From assembly GCA_029891345.1 (NCBI GenBank), contig CM057009.1, forward strand, positions 207,880,709 through 207,944,708: 64,000 nt of DNA. The letters run 5' to 3'. This DNA comes from Dryococelus australis. Lineage: Eukaryota; Arthropoda; Insecta; Phasmatodea; Phasmatidae. Position numbers and translations under genes: made by a program. Under the pieces are notes generated by a model. It had not been told where the DNA came from. It worked only from the letters and a program-made list of their open reading frames with translations, and searched no databases. Positions 48,172 through 60,622 of the stretch are shown piece by piece. Numbering within the stretch: position 1 is the stretch's first letter; each line of letters starts with the position of its first letter.

Positions 48172-49312
48172 GTCATCATTCCCCTAGTGCCCCCGCTTCT
48201 AGCCCGTTCCCAACTTTCGCAGTGAGAGCATGCAGAGGAAAACCTGATGGTGCAATGCATCGTAAACCTTATCCCCCCTCTTGGGGTGTTAAAGCAGAGC
48301 TCACCTCCAAGTGCAGTTGGTGCAGCATTAGTGCAAGGCATAAATCAAAGGAATGTACAGGCATGGGAGTAGTATAGTGTAGACTGGCCATCTCGCCAAC
48401 AGAGGCCATGTCAATGACAACCCTGTGAGGAAGGTACATGCAGCAGTGACTTAATGCGCTACACTCTCCAGCCCCCCAAGGCTAAGACTTGGCAGGTAAT
48501 ACAATAAAAAGGGGACATTCCAGAACCAAAAGTCAGCCGTAGTAATTAACAAAATAATTCATTATATATTTTTTGTGTGTGTTCTGTTTCATAAATTAAG
48601 GCTCATTGTGTTGCTATGATGTGGGAAATTACAGGAGCGTGGTCGACTCACCATCCGCCCGGTATCTGGAAGCAGCCGAAAATGAGGCAAGACATGCGTG
48701 CTGGCTGAGGGCCCTCAATGTTTGCATTACTGAGCTTTAATTTTTCTGTTAACTAAAATTTGTTACCGAACCATATTTTATAGCACCCACATCACCTCAT
48801 ACCACGATGGGCTTGTTTAATTAATTGTTGTTTTAGCTCCTACACAATGTGCTTAGGTGGAGGAAGCCTTTGGTTTCACAGGATCAGCCAACTCTGGCAT
48901 AACTGAATCCACTAATATTCAGGTCAACGAGCGTCTCATGCGGAAATTCATTATTAAATTCATTAAAGCACACTTCTAGGTACTACTCAAGACTGTGTAA
49001 ATGTTTGCCTGTGCTCTTGCGTGTACTGATTCAAGTGTAATATATGCTAAATGGAGAATAAAACCAATGTTATATAGAGAGACTGGGTTAATGTTTGCTT
49101 GTGCTCTTGCGTGTACTGATTCAAGTATAATATATGCTAACTGGGAAATAAAACCAGTGTTATCTCAACTCATATAGAGATGTTTGTTCTACCTAGTCCT
49201 CACCTACATAAGTGGTAAAAGCATGCAGTTATGACTAAAAGCACTGCAAAGTGAATGAACAGGTCTAAACATCAAGCCTTGTCAGACCACAGTTGCCAGT
49301 ATCACTGCAGCA
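48172..49312 (+). repeat. Left LTR of the 48-53 kb gypsy-type fossil
   Basis: It shares with the right LTR the blocks 'gcatgcagagg', 'ctgatggtgca', 'aaggctaagacttggcag', 'gcctttggtttcac', 'gcgtctcatgcg' and 'gttctacctagtcct'. It is about 200 bp longer than the right LTR, partly through a tandem duplication at about 48995-49165. Confidence 0.75.
48990..49165 (+). repeat. Tandem duplication of about 87 bp with paired AATAAA signals
   Basis: The segment 'gtgctcttgcgtgtactgat' followed by tcaag(t)gtaatatatgctaa and an (a)ataaaacca poly(A)-type signal occurs at about 49013 and 49101. The two copies differ at several bases. Confidence 0.85.
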
Positions 49313-52300
49313 ATGCAGACACCAACAACCACCACCTCAGGAGGGCGTCTGCTTAGTGTAGTTTGCGTACGGTGTACCTAACATGCACAAAGAGTCTGTG
49401 CAGTGTGTCCTCACCGATGAAGGGGAATGTTTGTGGAAGAAATCCCCCACAACCAACAACTGTAGCAATGCACCAGACCCACACTACGCTTGACCGACCC
49501 GTCTACAAGATGCCAGGCACTTATGGGTTCCGAGAACAGAGGGAAATCTGGAAGCATGCATGCGAGATGTTGAAATACGGGGTAATTGAGCCTTTGAGCC
49601 TTTAGGAAGCTGGTATAATTCCCACGTTGTACTGGTGGAGAAGACTGCACCATCCGTTTCTGCATTAAATTCTGCCCCGTGAACGACATGACCATCAGTC
49701 ATGCCTGCTTCTAATCAAGGTTGATGAAGCCATGGTCCTAGGATGGGCCAATGTATTTAGCAAATTTGATTTCCTATGCAGCAGGAACTGGCAGATACCG
49801 GTGTGTCCCCAAGACCAGCAGAAAACCACTTTTACCATCCCGGACGGGCAACGTTATCGATATTGAATTATGCCTTTGGGCTCAAGGAGGCAACCACTAT
49901 GTTTCAGGAAATGATGGTGAAGGTGCTTTAAGGGTATGTATACCAATTTGCAATGGCATATCTAGATGACAATTACGAGATCAGAGAATTGGGATGACCA
50001 TGTCTGTCACTTGGATTTGGTCCTAGAGGCTAGACACCCACCACCTGTTGCACACCCAACAAAAATGTAACATAGGGGTACTGCAAATGGAATTTCTAGG
50101 CAATATGGTCGACTGGCAGGGCCACCAATTAGCCCTGAAACAGCTTCGAAAAATCAACGGCCACTCTAAAGAGACAGAAACAAATGCAAAAGTTTGTGGG
50201 GTTGATCAATTGGCTGCACCACTTCATCCTAAATTCGCTGCGACTATCAATTCTTTGACAGAATTACTGTCACCACATCAATGGTACCAGTGAAACCCTA
50301 GGGTGCAAAAAGCCTTTGACACCACCAAGTACAAATTCACACAGTGTCATACACTACCCCGCACAGACCCTGCCCAACGACAATACATCTAGATAGATGC
50401 CAACACAATAGGAGCAGGGGCCATACTATACCAGGTTGATGATGAAGGGGAAAACCGGGTCAGACTATGCAAGCACGAAGTCTGGTGAAGCGGAGCATTA
50501 TCACAGCAACCAACGGGAGTTTGGCCATAACCTGGGCGCTCAAAAAGTACCAACATCACCTGGAAGGAAAACAGTATACACCGTGGACTGACAACCAGGC
50601 GCCCATGGCTGCAGACAATCCAGGGGCGCAGGGCCAAACTCATCCGATGGGTGCTTTTCCTCCAACCATTTGAGTTCACCTAACACGTCGCAGGGAAACA
50701 ACCACCTACCTGATGCACTGTTGCAAGACTCACACTCAGAACAAACCATCGCTGATGAGTAGGAGGCCATTACACCACCATCCCATCAGAGAAACAGAGA
50801 ATGGGGACCTGGTATGCGGACGGCTACACATAATGGACTATGCTATTGAGACACTGTCCACCATCTTAACTGAGCTAGAGCAAAAGGTTATCCAGACAAA
50901 GCACATCTCTGACGAGGACAGATGCATCCAGACTATGTGCGAAAGTGGTGTATATGATACCTGGCACATTATAGATGGTATCATTATAAACTGCACCCCT
51001 GGTGAAGATAGCTTCTGGTTAACACACACACCAAGGGAAGTGTGCATGATGGTACCAACTTGACCACGACTTAGCTGAACAGACGAGATAGGCCATTGAT
51101 GACCATTACTAATGGCCGGGGATAGCGCAAGATGCACAGGAGTACATGAGAGAGTGCCAAGTGTGCTAACGGTGCAAGGACTGACGCCACGGTACAGGCA
51201 CTACTTGAGCGAAAATATTTTCCGCCAATGTTCCATACATGATCTATACTTTCAGACAACAGGATACAGTTTATGGGCAGGCATTGGAAGGAGCTGTGCT
51301 GACAGTGCCAGGTAGAACACCACATGACACCGGTTTACCACCCACGAGCCAACCCAAAAGAGTGATGCAACAACATTTGCAAATATATCTGCAGGACGAT
51401 CACACCAGGTGGGAGGCAGACCTAGCAAAGAAGTCTATACTGTCTCACGAGACTGACAAATAAGGGGCAAGTTGCCAGCAGAATTGGCATTAGGATGAAA
51501 CCTAACTCTACTGGGCAAATGGAGTGCACAGAGTAGGGAAGGTCCAGAGAAAACCAAGGGAAAGGCGATAAGGTAGACAGCATTGAAACACCAAGCGCAA
51601 TACAGACAACAGATCATCCTAACGACAAACCAACCACCAAGTACACTACGGGCAGGAAACTGCGTATACACCCGCATACATCCTTTAACATCCGCACCAA
51701 ATGGTTCCTGTGCAGGACTGGGACCACGGTGGTACACTATGGGCAGGAGACTGTGTATCCACACCAAACTGCTACAGCACACAAATGGAACCATGGTGGC
51801 ACAAACTGCATGTAATATAACATAGAACGTGCAGGACGGTATAATTAGTGAGAGACGTGAAAGCTAAGGTGAGCACACATCATAGGGACCACCTGAGACT
51901 AGCAGTGGGCATGGCCAAGGAGACAAACAACAAAGAAAACAAAGCGGAACACCATAGAGGCACCAGCAACACCCTACACGCTGGACAACAAGGAATACTT
52001 CCGAGGATTTCCAGACACTGGAGTTGAGGAATCGTCAAGTACACCCTTTAAAGGTTTCCAAGCAACCTCCGGCAGCATAAAGGCACCTGTACGGTGCCGT
52101 CTCACCCGTCGAGCTTGAGCCGGATAAAACAGCAGAGGAGAGCATAGAGCAGCAGGAAAGGGAGCCCATCCCACCAATGGAAGAACTGGAAGAGGATACG
52201 AAGATAACACCACCAACAACCTGAGGTGGCTGTGGGCATGATGCCTCCCTGGTCAACGGCAACTTCAGTGTGGTGGAGGAGCCAGATGATGAATCTCCAC

Positions 52301-52654
52301 CACGGCAGAGGCCGCGGAGGCGCGCCTGCTGCTTGACAGCATGCAGCACACCGGTGTCAGTCTCCATCATTGCGCCAGCAGCAGACTCGCAGCCCACAGT
52401 GGAGGAGCCACAACCACAGTATGTCTTGCAGCCACGACCAGGGAAGAGCAGCGGAGCCAGGTGAATAGTGAGGCCTGGCGGGCTGCACGGGGGTGATGGA
52501 TCATCACATGGTTAGTGCAGCTTCAGTATCACTTTCATCACCCCATCCCCCGACCAGGGTAGTGTAAGCCTCCCACATCTCCGTCAAAACCTGGCTGCAA
52601 TACCAACAGCGGTTAGACAGTCAGGACCGGGCTCACCAAGAGGTGGGGGAGGAA

Positions 52655-53565
52655 TATCATTGTACCCCTTGTACCCCAGCATCTAGCCCAGTACCAGCAG
52701 GAGCATGCAGAGGAAATCCTGATGGTGCAGTGCGTAGTGACCCCCCTCCAAAGTGTTATAGCAGAGTACCCCTAGTGTAGCAGGTGCGACAGTAGTGCAA
52801 GGATGGGAGAGCTTACACAGCTGGCCAACTCGCCAACCAAGGCCACGTTGATGACTACACAGTGCCGCAAGCATGTGTTGCAGTGATCTCACACAGCCAT
52901 ACTCTCCAACCTCACAGGGCTAAGACTTAGCCAGTAAAAAAAAAAAAAAAAAAACGGACGGCAGAAGTGTGTCAACTCTCCTTTTGCCTGCCATGACAGT
53001 AGTCTAGAAGCAGCCACGGATGAGGTAGGACGTGCTGTGCAGCATAGGGGATCCATCAACTTTTGAATTACTGATCTTTAATATTTATGTTAAAATTGTT
53101 ACTGAAACTATTTTCTCATAGTCCCCACATCACCTTGTACCATGGTGAGCTCATTTAATTTTTCTTTTAGCTATTGCACAATTTGCTGGGTGCAGGGAGC
53201 CTTTGGTTTCACGGGACCAGCCGACTCCAGCGTAATTGAATCCGCATATATTCCCATCAATAATTGTCTCACGCAGAAATCCACAAGTAAATTCATGAGA
53301 GCATACTTCCAGGTACTTTGCTTAGTATTTATTTAATGAGACTGTGTTAATGTTCGCCTTTGCTCTTCAAGTGTAATATCTGCTTACCTAGGGATAAAAG
53401 TCATGCTATATGAACTTGTGTCTAAGACACATTTGTTCTACCTAGTCCTTGCCTACGTTGAGTGGCAAAAGCATGCAGTGTGACTAACAGCATTGCGAAG
53501 TGAATGCACAGGCCTAACTACTGTGCCATATGGTCAGATCACGGTCACCAATACTCATTGCAGCC
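52655..53565 (+). repeat. Right LTR of the 48-53 kb gypsy-type fossil
   Basis: It follows the polypurine tract and matches the left LTR over its length. It has an A-run of 19 at 52936-52954 where the left copy has a shorter 'aataaaaagg'. It has only one copy of the segment duplicated in the left LTR. Confidence 0.75.
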
Positions 53566-53569
53566 CCAC

Positions 53570-55345
53570 AGATATAGATCCATGTCCTGCTCTTATGCTC
53601 TCTCATGTTAGTCCTCGTGGCTAGCTAGCACCTATGACTTAAGAGCATTATTTAAATATCAGAGGTCAGGTTTGGCAGAGTCATAAACCCTTGATGGCAA
53701 TAACTCTAATAGATAAATACATATAATGCAGATTGTTAAATATATTACAAGCACATATTATTTTACAGGAGAACCCGCAAGTCAAATTTACTATTTGAGG
53801 TTTCCATCAAGAACTTCACTAGTACTTAAAAATAAGAGGATGGAGTGGCAAAAATAAACATCCCCCAACACACAAAAATTTGTGCATCAAACACACTGCT
53901 AAATCAGCACCATTTTCTAAATCAACAAGTGTCTCAGGCTGAAGGGATGGCCGCAAAGCTTAACATACTGCTGCTGTGGTATTTTCTTTGGGATATACAC
54001 TACGCAGTGCATATTAATAAACTATTTAATTTTTATTTATAAATTCAGGCACAAGGTCAACCATGATTAAAAAATTAAAAAATATATACACGCAACACAC
54101 AACTCTCAAAATAAATATTAAATAAAGTAACTAACGTGCTTGTCTACAACACCAAAACTAACACCGTAACAGCATGCACTATATGCTCAAATTATGCAGC
54201 CCTACCAACAGATTTCAACAAATTTGGACGTCTCTGGCCTGTTGTGCAAGATATTCTCTAGAGACAAGGAAACACTTATCTATAAAGAATAATCCAAAAT
54301 CAAACTGACTAAAGATGCACAACGGGTCTCAGATGTGGATTCATGGTTTCATAAAGCACATACATTAAAATAGTTTCTTAGCCATGTTAAGAGAGTATCG
54401 GTGCCTTCTCCCTCACAGTAATGTAAAATTAATTTGATTACTGCAGTCCAAATTAATGAGTGACTACCAGGTTATGCATATACATAAAAAAATAACACTA
54501 AAATTTTGGGGTGAGTCCTGTTTATTTCACGCTCTCAGTCATGCATAAGTTGCCAAAAAAAAAAGTTTCAATAAATAACACTGAAGATGCAATAAAAAAA
54601 TAAATAATTGTTTAAGTATTAGTTATAAATATCAGCAATCTCGTGTAATTTTTATAACATATATAAAGTATATTCTGTTACATTACTAAATAGAGTTTAA
54701 GATTAAGTATTTATTTCAAATATATTTTTCCAAGTTTTCTTTTTTCATTAATTTTTTTACGTGTGATACCCGTTGTGCAAGGCAACAAATAAAACATTGA
54801 CAATAGAACTATAATTTAGGAAGTTTGTATTTTTGTAAATGTTACAATTAACCAAAAATACTTCACTTGGTTCCAAACTTCATGCAAATATGCAACAAAT
54901 TAAAAATTTCCATAGATTTTTTAAAAATATTACTTCATATTCCAGGCAAGTTGGGCACAAAACAGCCAAGGTTCAGTTGGTAAAATCATTTCTGATACAA
55001 GTATGTTGGTACAATTTGCAATGCAGAACCAAATTACAAATCACCCACGCTCATTGACCATCTATACTGACAAAGTGCAAATCATATAAAGTAAGCAAAA
55101 GTTATGTTGCTATTAAATTGGTCAACAAGAGTTGAGAAACACAAAGAAAATTATCTACTCCTCTTACGTGGGTCTAAACCTGGTTTTCGCCGTTAACTGG
55201 AATGTGTTTTGAAGATTTGTACAAAGTAATAATTCTCAGCTTGGCAGATTTTTTTAACGAAGAAACTGAAAATATATAACAAGCGCATCCCAATACTTGC
55301 CCAAAGATTAAAACATGCATGATTGCAATGAATGATACAAACATA
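53570..55345. other. AT-rich sequence, nothing recognised
   Basis: No open frame with recognisable content, and no repeat ends found. Confidence 0.4.
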
Positions 55346-55349
55346 TCAA

Positions 55350-56740
55350 CTATACTGGATGTTCATAAGTTGTTGGGCGTAATTTTAAGGGGGTTTTAAG
55401 GACACGCTGAGACAAAACATTTTGATATAAGGAACATATGTCTGGAAAGACTCCCTTACTGAGCTACAATACGTACACAAATTGAAATTTGGCATACTGC
55501 CTGGACCAATTTTGTGTGGACTAGAGTGGAGCTTGCCTGCAAGCAGACGGCAGACTACAGTCCTCAATCCTTGCACACAACTGCAAACAGCTGATCACAG
55601 TGCATAAACAAAGAAAGAGATGTGAAGCATGGCTCATCTTTACAAGAAGTGTTTGAAGTGACCACTTCCAACTCGATGTTGTTACGCACACTGTCAAATA
55701 CGCAGCGTGTTTGTTGAACTTCAAGGCAGGTAGCAAAAATTTTTGCAGTCAAAGTCAAGCGAAATGGGGAGCCAAGCTACCGGACCTCCTCACCCCATCC
55801 ATTGTCTGGGGAAGGTGCCCTTCTGGTGCTCCTGTGAAGTGGGCACTCGTGAAAACGGCAGGGGCACTGTCAAGAACCGTATCTGTTGCCACAAAGCAAT
55901 TGGCACATATATTAAATCTGGCAGCATGTCTTCCAGAAATCGTAGATAAATGTTACCATTCAGGCAAGGTGGGAAAACATATAGCCCAATAAGGAAATTA
56001 TTGACAAGTCCAGTCCAAACAATCACTGCAAATTTGTGTAGCTATAACCCACAGTGTGTTTCATGTGAGTTGTGATCACTCTGCATATAGTTGTTTTTGG
56101 TATTTAACATTCTGTCACTCGTGAACATAGTTTCATCATACCACAATAGGATCTCACCAAAGTGTGGATTAATTTGTTCTGAAAACCACTCTCAAAATTA
56201 CAGCACACCAAGTGGAAAGTCTGCTAGGCCTAACACCTGCACTTTCTGTAGGCGGTATGAGTGCAACTGTTGCTCATGTAACACCTCCCAAACTGTTGAA
56301 TTACAGACACCCATGTTGTGCACAATTGCATGGGTGCTTGTGTTGGGTTGTGCTGCCACCTAATAGAGAACTTCTTCCTCAACTGGGTGTTCTAACATGT
56401 CTCCTTGCTCCAGCATTAGGATTTTTTGGTTGAAGTTGTCCTGTGTCTCACTGGCATTGATACAACTCTACAAGTGTTTTCCTATTCAGCTGCCACGTGG
56501 CGAGATAACGCTCCGCATAAATTCACATCTCAACTGCAACTCCTTGCGCTTCCCTAAACATACACATCAGTTAATTTTGCAAACATGTATGGCACCATAA
56601 CCTCACTAACACAGACACCACTCAATTCATCGGTAATGACAATTGGGAAGTGTCATCTGCTGTTCCCATGTAAGCTAGCTTGACCCCACCTTGCCCCGCT
56701 CTGTACTACACTGCACCTGTTGTGACGTATAGTAATTATT
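55350..56740 (-). mobile_element. Mariner-like DNA transposon, broken transposase
   Basis: Minus-strand coding pieces match a mariner-like transposase common in insects. They are a GVSQSSVWRVLHEQQLHPYR-like zone near 56250-56330, NPHFGEILLWYDETMFTSDR near 56115-56170 with the first catalytic Asp at 56135-56137, and NNFLIGLYVFPPCLNGNIYL with FLEDMLPDLI near 55920-56010. The usual HDGAPPHFS block is altered to FLTVPLPFS near 55850-55865, so the second catalytic Asp is gone. GPVAWLP follows near 55765-55785. Stops and frame changes are scattered. The terminal repeats are too decayed to fix, so the ends are approximate. Confidence 0.75.
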
Positions 56741-56749
56741 ATTATTTGT

Positions 56750-59700
56750 TATTTCAACTACACACTTTCAATGATGGAATTTTAAATATGTTAATCTATT
56801 TGTGTGATGACAGCTATGCTGGCAGATGCCGATGTTAATTAGTTATGTAACATGCATGTAACCCGGTGTAAATATTTATTATTGTCATGCATATTTCTTA
56901 TCTTGACAGTGTTAATAGTTTATTTTGGCAAATGTATTAATATCTTCAAAATTTTTTTATGTTTAAACATAATACATTTAATGCTGTGTTTTAATTGTAT
57001 AATTTAACACGTTTCTAATGTGATGTATGTGTGTGTAAACAGTTTTCAATAGTTGGTAGCATTGTGCTTAACATAATGCTTAAGGGGGATTTCAGAAAGT
57101 GCTACAGACTTCTATCTAAGCATAATTACAATTAGACTTTGTTGAAGAAAAATTTAATATTTTCTGCGACATATTGGATCCAGAAGATTTTAGCTGATCA
57201 GCCAAGATACAACTTCTTTTAAAAATGTAAAATTGTGATTTTTAAGTGGATCAGAGATTCAATGTCACAGTAAAATTGATCCATAAGGCCAATGGAGTGT
57301 GCACAATACAATAGAAAAGGATCTGAAAATATATTCGGTGAGGAAACTGACATTCAAAACTACGTATTTTATGTCTATAACAATGGGTTTGCTATTTTGT
57401 GTATGAGATGTACTTGCTTCAGAATAGCTGTTAGGTAGTTTAAAAGCTAAGTAACTACTACTTTTACATGCCGATTGCAGCAACCTTTATTTCATTCCTG
57501 CTTCCATAAGTTTTTTTGTCAAAGCTTTGTTTAATTTTTTCCTACTGAACTTTTCCAGAAATTTTGCCCTCACATCCTTCAAAAGTAGATTTGTAATGGA
57601 TCTACCGAATCAAATTTGGAACGGAGCTAAACCAAGGCAAAATATTAATGATGAAAACTTAGTAAAATGTGGGGCATTTTTTTAAAAAGACACAGAATTA
57701 AAATTATACATTGATTTTTTTTTAAGCACATTACTCTGCTACAAAATTTCCACTAAATTACTAACTTTCTGTTCAGAGTTTTAATAGTAAAATTATATTG
57801 CATAATTTCTTGTTTCTGCACCTTGAATAATTATATTTTGCATGGGAAAACTTTTATTGGTAATAAATGCTTCTCCACAAATTGATGTGTTATTGGTTGG
57901 TAGTTTGGACATTAGATTTATTTTTAAGCATTCTCTAAGGGGTTTTCATGTGTCAATTTGTGAGTGTAATATGTATTTCAACATGTGTTAAGCTAAGACA
58001 GAGAATTTTTATGTTTGTTTTTACACCTAAAGGTTTGGGTGCCTGCATATGTTATCTCACTCAAATGGTTCACTCTATTGGTTCTTTCATACCCATACTC
58101 TACACATAATATAGGTACCTACTAAAAATATAATCAACCTGAATTTATTGTAAGTACAGTAAACATTTCAGTGGTGCATAAATAGTATGCAGCAATCTAT
58201 TTTCCTGTGTACTCTACTTGGCTTGCATGTGCATGGTCCAGGCAATGCACCAATTACTAAAATAGCACACATGCCTATGTAATGACATTTTTACAGGATT
58301 GAGAGGCTATGACTCCCCTATTAACATTAACATTAAGATTAATATTTTGTCCACTGTCCACCAGAGGGAACTAGTGTATACGCCAACCATGGCTAACTAG
58401 GCTTCACTCCTCGTGTGAGTATAGCTTATGTTTCTATGCAAATATATTTAGAGAAATTTTTATCACTGAAGTGACTGTACTTTGGAGTGAATTATTCTGT
58501 GAAGGGAAATAGCAAAGAAATCCTGAATATACAGTACATGGTGAAAATTACATGTGTGAGTAGGAATTTTTTCACTTGCAGTCTCTGTTACAGCTTTTAA
58601 AATGGACTTAGTATTGTGGTACACTTAGGTTTTCTCATAATTTATAGCTATTAGTGGAATTTTGACTTTGTAGTTCTGAATGAATTTATATTATCTCAAT
58701 TAGCTGTGGTGAAATCAAGTTAGATTTTAAACAATCGTTTGACATTAAGGTCTTGCGGTAAAAACAGGTACTGGAATTTTGAGGATATTGTTAAGAGATT
58801 TTATGTTTGCTTGGATTGAGATGGGATGAGGAAAGGACAGGTAAGGTGGAATGGGAGCCAGCTTCTCAGTTTGGTTTGGAGAAGCATGAGACTCATGGTT
58901 ATCAGGGTGTGTGACATAATACTCTATAGACTCCTTGTCTGTTTCAAGATTTGTGGTTTAAGACCAGCATGTTGCAGGGCAGACTACTGCATAACAGCAT
59001 TGCTAAGGGCCATTCCACATGTCCGACACAGAAACAGTAATGACATTAGTGATGCTAGTTGAGAGGCCTAGCTCCCTACGTTAGGTACGTCATGAAATTA
59101 CTGTGCCATTTTGGCACTCACTCAATTTTTTTTACTGCGCTTTTGTAATATTGTATTCCCTTTCTGGAGCTATATTTTCATATTTTTATGGCAAAGTCCT
59201 TTGTGTCCTTTTCCAGCAACTAATTTTTTTTTCATATTCTTATGTAAAGCAAAGTAAAATAATTTGTTTTGGTCACTGTTTCTGTAATTAATTAATTTAT
59301 TTAACTATTAATATTCAGTGTTTTCCTTATTTTCTTTGTTTTTAATTTACAGGTGACCAATTATACTTATCTGGTTTAAACCACTGTTTCAATCGGTTGG
59401 AATATTTCAGTTAGTATTTGAACTGATCAAAATGTTAAAATGTTAAATTAATGGTAATTTTTTTTATAAAATATTCATTTGCAACTTTAAAATATTTTTT
59501 ATGTTAATACTATTTTATTTAAAATTATTTTTATCAAAATGTTTTCATAAGATGTTTCAGGTATAAATGTAAAATACTGCATAACTAATCAATTTATCAG
59601 TGGCTTTGTGGAGCGACCCAATACTAGTTAATAATTGGTATTTTTATGACTGCACGCCACTTCCTCCTTTTCCACCTACTTCAGGATGGCATGATATTAA

Positions 59701-60365
59701 ATATAATTTAGCTCCAGCTTTTTCTGACTGTTATGGTGTAATAGCACCTTATCTAACACTTTTGCGGTCGGCCTTTTGAGCTGCAATTATGCTGGCCTGA
59801 AACCTTAGTACTGCCTTGCTGCAGAGTCGTGGCAAGGTTTTCCTTGATACTGTAACTTCTAGTCTGCATAGGCAAGGGGAATGTGCCCAGATGGGCCACA
59901 TTCCACAACAGTCCTAAGGCAGGCATTTTTTTAATATTTAGCATGTGCATGAAACTGGTCGACTGTCGTCACATTCTAACTTTCAAAATTTTTATTCACA
60001 ATATTTAATACTTTTTCTTATCACCTAACAGTTGCATTTTATTATTCAATTCAAAGAAAAAGTTTCAATTAATCACAAAGATCAATATGTGTTGCATAAC
60101 CTGAAAAATGTTATTTTCTGAAATTTTAAATTTTTTTGGTATTGGGATCCCAGTATGAAATATTAACTCTTCTACTAACAAAAAGAGAATAATGAAATGT
60201 ATCATTATGCAAAAATACAAAGATATTACCAGCTTGTTGTTTTAGTTATAAAAAGTTTATTATTCATGGAAAACTAAATTGAAGATTAATTTTTTTTGTC
60301 ACCTGACATAAGTCTTTAAATTTATTTATAAAATTAACCTTGCTCTCTCCAAAAAAAAAAGATCA
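56750..60365. other. AT-rich intergenic or intronic sequence, no gene supported
   Basis: Short GC-richer islands occur near 58820-59065 and 59750-59960, with short open frames that lack recognisable domains. The second, read on the minus strand, could be a degraded repeat. No exon with conserved content was found. Confidence 0.4.
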
Positions 60366-60371
60366 GATAAT

Positions 60372-60602
60372 TGTTGTATGTATTAATAATAATGTTTCAC
60401 TTTATTATTATGCATTTGTAATGGGTGCTGGAGTAGAAATTTTGGTTTGGCCTCATTCCTACCAGAGTTTATTTCAAGGACACACCTACACAACACGGTC
60501 CTCGGAGCTTTATACTTGTGGCATTTTTGGGGTTACGTCCACTAAACTTTTTTATGCTATAAGCTGTGGCATGTGAGTGGAGGTAGCTCCAGTATCGCTA
60601 CA
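60372..60602 (+). repeat. Candidate 5' LTR of the right-hand gypsy-type fossil
   Basis: The candidate runs from tgttgtatgtattaataata to atcgctaca, giving TG...CA ends, followed within a few bases by a possible primer-binding site. The matching 3' LTR would lie outside the window, so the start is a guess. Confidence 0.35.
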
Positions 60603-60606
60603 GGTT

Positions 60607-60622
60607 TGCTATCAGAGCATGG
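60607..60622 (+). other. Possible primer-binding site (initiator tRNA-Met type)
   Basis: tgctatcagagcatgg differs at one position from the TGGTATCAGAGC core of initiator-Met type sites. It lies shortly after the candidate LTR end and about 210 bp before the gag-type start. Confidence 0.35.

Larger units (their letters stand above)
48172..53565 (+). mobile_element. Gypsy-type LTR retroelement fossil with both LTRs
   Basis: Two long, directly repeated, clearly diverged flanks (about 48172-49312 and 52655-53565) enclose about 3.3 kb. Internal remains are reverse transcriptase (about 49500-50290; a REQREIWKHACEMLKYGVIE region opens it), RNase H (about 50320-50690), an integrase zinc-binding region (about 51110-51180) and a polypurine tract (aagaggtgggggaggaa, 52638-52654) directly before the right LTR. 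Gag is short or missing. The copy is heavily broken, and the amount of LTR divergence makes it old. No target duplication was seen. Confidence 0.8.

Noticed and set aside
50389-52397. Several minus-strand frames of 75-120 codons within the 48-53 kb retroelement
   Set aside because: They are antisense to the plus-strand pol remains and carry no domain of their own.
53570-60365. Search for the first exon (GYDTG/TM1) of the transporter on the minus strand
   Set aside because: No matching coding segment with splice sites was found; it probably lies to the right of the window.
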